NCBI GenBank assembly: GCA_032718475.1 | Contig: JAUCBJ010008430.1 | Coordinates: 54,947-118,946, forward strand | Source of the DNA: Nemertoderma westbladi | Taxonomy: Eukaryota; Xenacoelomorpha; Nemertodermatida; Nemertodermatidae | Length of the DNA stretch: 64,000 nucleotides | Direction of reading: 5' to 3' | Part shown: positions 60,119 to 64,000 of the stretch, in pieces | How the letters are laid out: the number at the start of each line of letters is the position of its first letter | Position numbering within the stretch: position 1 is the first letter of the stretch | Notes under the pieces: model-generated | What the model was told of the DNA's origin: nothing | The model's input: the letters and a program-made list of their open reading frames with translations, nothing else | Database searches by the model: none | Translations under genes and position numbers: made by a program

Positions 60119-62802
60119 TTGTGGAATGTGGAGGGGGTCGTCTCCACTATGGACCTCACTACTGACTCCACCTTCTCGGATTCTGACATTTTGCTGCTTA
60201 CTGAAACTATGGCAGACGATCACGATACACCGGGGTACTCACGTTACAATGTCCCCTGTGAGCGCCGAAATGGGGGACCAGGGAGACCCTCTGGGGGGCT
60301 GACCATTGCAATTAATACAAGATTCGTATTGTATGATAACAATCCAGTCAGTTACAAGAGTGACACCGCCATTGCTGTATCCCTACGAAATCTCAATATC
60401 ATATTGGGATATTATAGCCCAGGGACTGACGTCACAGATATTCTATTAGAGTTAACCTCGATTGTTACAGTAGTTGCCTTCACACAAAGAATAATTACCC
60501 AACACTTCTGGCCGGGGACTTTAACTGCCGTATAGACGATACTGATAACTTCCGAGGTGAAGCGCTATGCGACGGTTTACTCGGATTAGGTTTACTTTGT
60601 CTGAGTAATCCTGACACTCCTACTTACTTCTCATGGAATGGTTCTAGTGCCATTGACCTTATTTTTGTTACCTGCCCCATACAAAATTATACTACTGTCA
60701 CCACAATCCCGACAACGATCTCTAAACACCACGCATCCTTATTGAGATGACATGTAACCAATGCAAAATTCGAGACGAAAAACCACGAGGTGTACGAAAG
60801 ATTGATTCCAATAAGTTGTCGGAACTGCTCAATGCCAAAGATTTCAGCGATGTTTTGGCATCCGGTGTCGATGCTATATGTGACTTTATCACGGAAGCTA
60901 TCATTAGTTCTGGGAAACCTCAAACCCACCGGAAATCGAAACCATGGTTCGATAGGGAATGTTACTCGCTTCGCCAAGAATTAAATAGATCCTGGATGAT
61001 GCAGAACAACCGTTATGCTAGCGCTACGGATCGAGAATTATACAATAGCTTACAACGTGAATACAAGGTATTGTTAAAGACAAAGAAAAAATTTTATACA
61101 GCAAAATGCGATTTAAAGCTAATTCAACAGTGCGAAGATGATCCAAAGGAATTTTGGAATATTCTAAAGCCACGGAAAGGAATATCTACCACTCAAGTTC
61201 CAGCTGAATCATGGGTTCCACACTTCTCTAATCTATTATCTCGCGACCAACCCCCCCAGATGCCGCTTCTGCCAGATAATCCTGACACGTTCCTGGACGA
61301 AGCCATCACGGTTTCCGAGGTCACCGAGGCAGTGACCAAACAGAAACTCAGAAAGGCTTCCGGTTCAGACGGGATTTCGAATGAATCTCTAAAGTCGGGT
61401 ATTGGTTGCTGCTCCGTTTCTTTTCAGCTTATTTTCATTATACTTTGCCACTGCATCCTGCCCCATTGCGTGGCTAACTTCCTTTATTATCCCTCTCTAC
61501 AAGGGTAAGGGGTCGAAGTCGTCACCGGACTCGTACAGGGGTATTGCCTTACTCTCATGCCTATTGAAAACTTACACTACTGTTCTCTTCAACCGTCTCT
61601 ACATATGGGCCGAAACGAACAAGAAACTCCCCAATGCGCAGTTTGGCTTCCGTAAGGGAAGGTCTACTTTGATGGCGGTCAAGTGTCTCTACACTCGAAT
61701 CAGTTCAGCCTTATCTATTCCTGGGGGTCGAATGTTCTGTGTCTTTGTAGACTTTTCAAAGGCATTTGACTCTGTCAATCGTGAATACCTATGCTCAAAA
61801 CTTTCGTTGCTAGGAGTAAGTCGAACTTACATTAGTGTCATTTGGGCCTTAATAGCAATGAACTATATTCGTATTTGCATCGGGATTGTTCTCACGGATC
61901 CTATTTCTCAAATGGCTGGTGTAATCCAAGGAGACAAACTATCCCCATTGCTTTTTAGCTTGTTTATTGCGAATCTCCCGGCTTTACTATTAACAGGAAT
62001 TGGTGTATTTGTACTTCTATATGCCGATGACCTCGCCATTGTCGGCAATTCGATAGAAGAAGTGCAACTGGCACTGGATAAACTGGCTCAATATTGCGAT
62101 GACAACGACCTCGTAGTCAACCTACAGAAGACTAAGGTCATTAAACTCCGACGAGGCGGGCGTCTAGCAGATAATGACAAGCTTATTTACAAAGGACGAC
62201 CCGTGGAATTTGTGAACAAATTCAACTACCTAGGGGTGGTCTTGTCTACAAAGAACTCACCGTCCGGTCATTTTACTCACCTTTATAACCGGGGCATCGC
62301 TCCAACAATGCGTTTATTGACTTTGGTTGACATGAGCGCGATATCTAGCGCTTCTGCTCACAAACTATGGTCACTCGTAGTTTTTCCCGCTGCAACGTAT
62401 GGTTGCTCAGTGTTTTATGCAAACGATTTATCGCAAGAGCACTTATCTCAACTCCCACACGTATTGAAAGTTCGTGGATTTTTCTACGAGTGGTGTGGAG
62501 TATCAAAATACGCATCAACGACTAACATCCTCGCGGCTGTTGATAATCCCGAGGAATCTAGCATTAACCTTATGTTCCTCGCAGGACAACGACGTAGGGT
62601 TGGATTTCAGTTCATCTTGAACGGATTCCACCATAAGGTCTGCAGTTCCGTCAACTGCTGGCGACCGACCCCTTTATGTGTGTGTCGACTGTGTGGGATG
62701 CTGCACAGTCACCAGCCCACGCCATGGGCTGTGCCCTATTACATAAACTCCATGTTAGCCCCCTCCGTTTGGCCTTCCACTTACAAGCTCTTTAGCGAGT
62801 AA
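60119..62802 (+). pseudogene. Non-LTR retrotransposon C, nearly complete ORF2
   Basis: Endonuclease: 60119-60480 (DILLLTETMADDH, GGLTIAINTRF, LNIILGYYSPG), then after a frame change about 60499-60750 (LLAGDFNCRIDDTDNFRG, FSWNGSSAIDLIFV). The N-terminal metal/catalytic blocks before 60119 are not recognised. Frame changes again at ~60747: linker KSKPWFDRECYSLRQELNRS, FWNILKPRKG, KLRKASGSDGISNESLK. It changes once more before ~61402: reverse transcriptase with SFIIPLYKGKGSKSSPDSYR, NAQFGFRKGRSTLMAVKCLY, VFVDFSKAFDSVNREYL, VIQGDKLSPLLFSLFIANLP and the catalytic YADD box. The C-terminus is Cys-rich (CVCRLCGMLHSH). Three frame changes indicate an inactive but recent copy. It is in the broad CR1/Jockey/I group by layout; the clade is unresolved. 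Confidence 0.88.
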
Positions 62803-63429
62803 ACTCAATTCTATTACAATTAATAACTTTATTCTTAAACCTTTACAATTTTATTTTACTTCAGTCGTGCTATTTTTTAAGTTAATTCGTTTTACTATTT
62901 ATATTTTTTTTATAATTGGATTCATTATTATTTATTAATTAAGAGATTAAAATTGTATATACAATTAAATATATAGCTGCACCAACCCAACATCCCACCA
63001 CCAATCAGAACAATACAATTAATACAAACCAATTAAACATACAATTAAAAATTTACTATTTATCCGTTGGATAAGAATATGCATAATCATCATAATTACA
63101 TAAATGTAACAATTACTGACAATAGCTACCCGTCTCGCCGCCTCACCCTGTAGTTAACTACAATATCAAAACCAAACAAAACAACATCACAAATAGAGCA
63201 ATTATACATAACAAAGTTATAATACACAACACAACAACAAAAACAAAAACAATAACTGTAGCCTACACAATAACAATGCCGGCCAGGCTGTTACAAGTTT
63301 AATTTGCAGTGCAATCATTTGAATTTATAATATTGTAATTGTGTTTAGTAGTTTCCATCTGCGATTAAATAATTATGTTATTTCTTCACGGGCGTAACGA
63401 GTTAGAAAATGATTTCTTACTTTGTTTTC
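62803..63429. other. AT-rich sequence after LINE C
   Basis: The 3' end of LINE C and low-complexity AC/AT-rich DNA (CAACAACAAAAACAAAAACA near 63230). No gene. Confidence 0.5.
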
Positions 63430-63875
63430 CAAGAGTGATAATTTATTGATTTATTTTGCATGTATTTATTTTTTAGGTATTTATTAGCGCAATTAAATCT
63501 GTTTCGGGCGTTTTTATATTCATCAAATGCAGTAACTGTTTTTGTTCTCTGCCAAATGTGAAGTGCATTATATTTGTTATTCCTTAGTGTTTCCAGCTCT
63601 GTACATTCTCACTCTGACGTAGTTTTGTATTTATTTGAATGCTTTACTAATTTACGCTTTATTGGTGCGTGGTTAATAAGTACTGTATATGTTCAAGTGT
63701 TTGCTCAAAAATTTTAATTTTTTTGTCAATATCAGTAACAAGATATAAATTTCCCCAATTTACACTGTTAATATCTGCCAAAAAGGCCGAATTGTTGTAT
63801 TTATTAAGGTCCCTGAAGTTTATCCATTTATTATCCGATGTAGGATAGTTCTTTCTACAGAACACAAGCGAACAC
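63430..63875 (-). pseudogene. Non-LTR retrotransposon D fragment
   Basis: Minus-strand remnant of the endonuclease-RT linker: NKWINFRDLNKYNNSAFLAD, SVNWGNLYLVTDIDKKIKIF, HAPIKRKLVKHSNKY. After an in-frame stop it continues as ALHIWQRTKTVTAFDEYKNA and NRFNCANKYLKNKYMQNKS. The pattern WxxxxI...RDLxxxN and later ...YKxARNxxN is typical of this linker. No RT domain follows, so it is a short dead fragment. Upstream (to 63970) is a CGAACACA-type short repeat. Confidence 0.65.
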
Positions 63876-64000
63876 ACAAGAACACACCCGAACACACTCC
63901 AAAAACTGCCGAACACAATCGAACACAGTCGAAAATAGAAAGAGCATAAAAAAATAACACCGGGTACCAACTGTTAGATAGAATTAGCCACGCGTTACTT

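Overview
This 64 kb window is eukaryotic and comes from an AT-rich, repeat-laden animal genome. Two conserved metazoan genes are present: the last exons of an ABTB1-type ankyrin/BTB gene (plus strand, 4872-9271) and a LIM-PDZ-kinase gene of the LIMK type (minus strand, 51364-53563). The introns have GT/AG borders. The repeat fauna (BEL/Pao, Gypsy, non-LTR retrotransposons, Mutator-like and hAT-like DNA elements, foldback elements, a tRNA-derived SINE) fits an invertebrate, probably marine, but I cannot name the species. The palindromes TACCGGTA and TAGGCCTA recur many times and look like a lineage signature.

Layout. 1-4.8 kb: a 2 kb array of a 20-bp unit, then a small hairpin element and a 1.75 kb foldback element made of nested palindromes. 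4.8-9.3 kb: ABTB1 3' exons, whose first visible intron is almost filled by a 2.8 kb, 15-bp minisatellite built on CACCTGGTG. 9.3-19 kb: small MITEs, a SINE, a ~160-bp satellite, a 14-bp minisatellite, and a 4.2 kb hAT-like element (13511-17716) enclosing a frameshifted DUF4806-like gene. 19.7-31.3 kb: a BEL/Pao LTR retrotransposon with ~98-99% identical LTR cores (TGT...ACA). It keeps gag and protease, has lost reverse transcriptase, most of RNase H and integrase, and carries an unfamiliar Cys/His-rich, basic-tailed 3' coding region (29256-30706). Its 3' LTR abuts a minus-strand Gypsy gag (31336-32072).

34.4-42.4 kb: a non-LTR retrotransposon split by a 5.77 kb Mutator-like element (35001-40773). 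The insertion is shown by ~34-bp terminal inverted repeats and a perfect 9-bp target duplication. The element carries a minus-strand MULE transposase gene, a ubiquitin-protease-like reading frame and several tandem arrays. 42.4-44.2 kb: a second, decayed reverse-transcriptase element on the minus strand. 44.6-51 kb: elements bordered by long poly-G/poly-C runs, and a foldback element (46258-46970) whose centre is an 18-bp tandem array.

51.4-53.6 kb: the LIMK gene, with the LIM2-PDZ-kinase part in a single exon, a long activation-loop insertion and one frameshift. 53.6-60 kb: no recognisable genes; a hAT-like MITE and poly-G-bordered repeats. 60.1-62.8 kb: a nearly complete non-LTR retrotransposon (endonuclease plus reverse transcriptase with intact YADD) with three frame changes. 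63.4-63.9 kb: a small minus-strand LINE remnant.

The candidates most worth pursuing as undescribed biology are the BEL/Pao element with its novel 3' coding region, the MULE with a USP-like partner, and the foldback elements that carry tandem arrays or nested hairpins. No rRNA, tRNA gene or CRISPR array was recognised.
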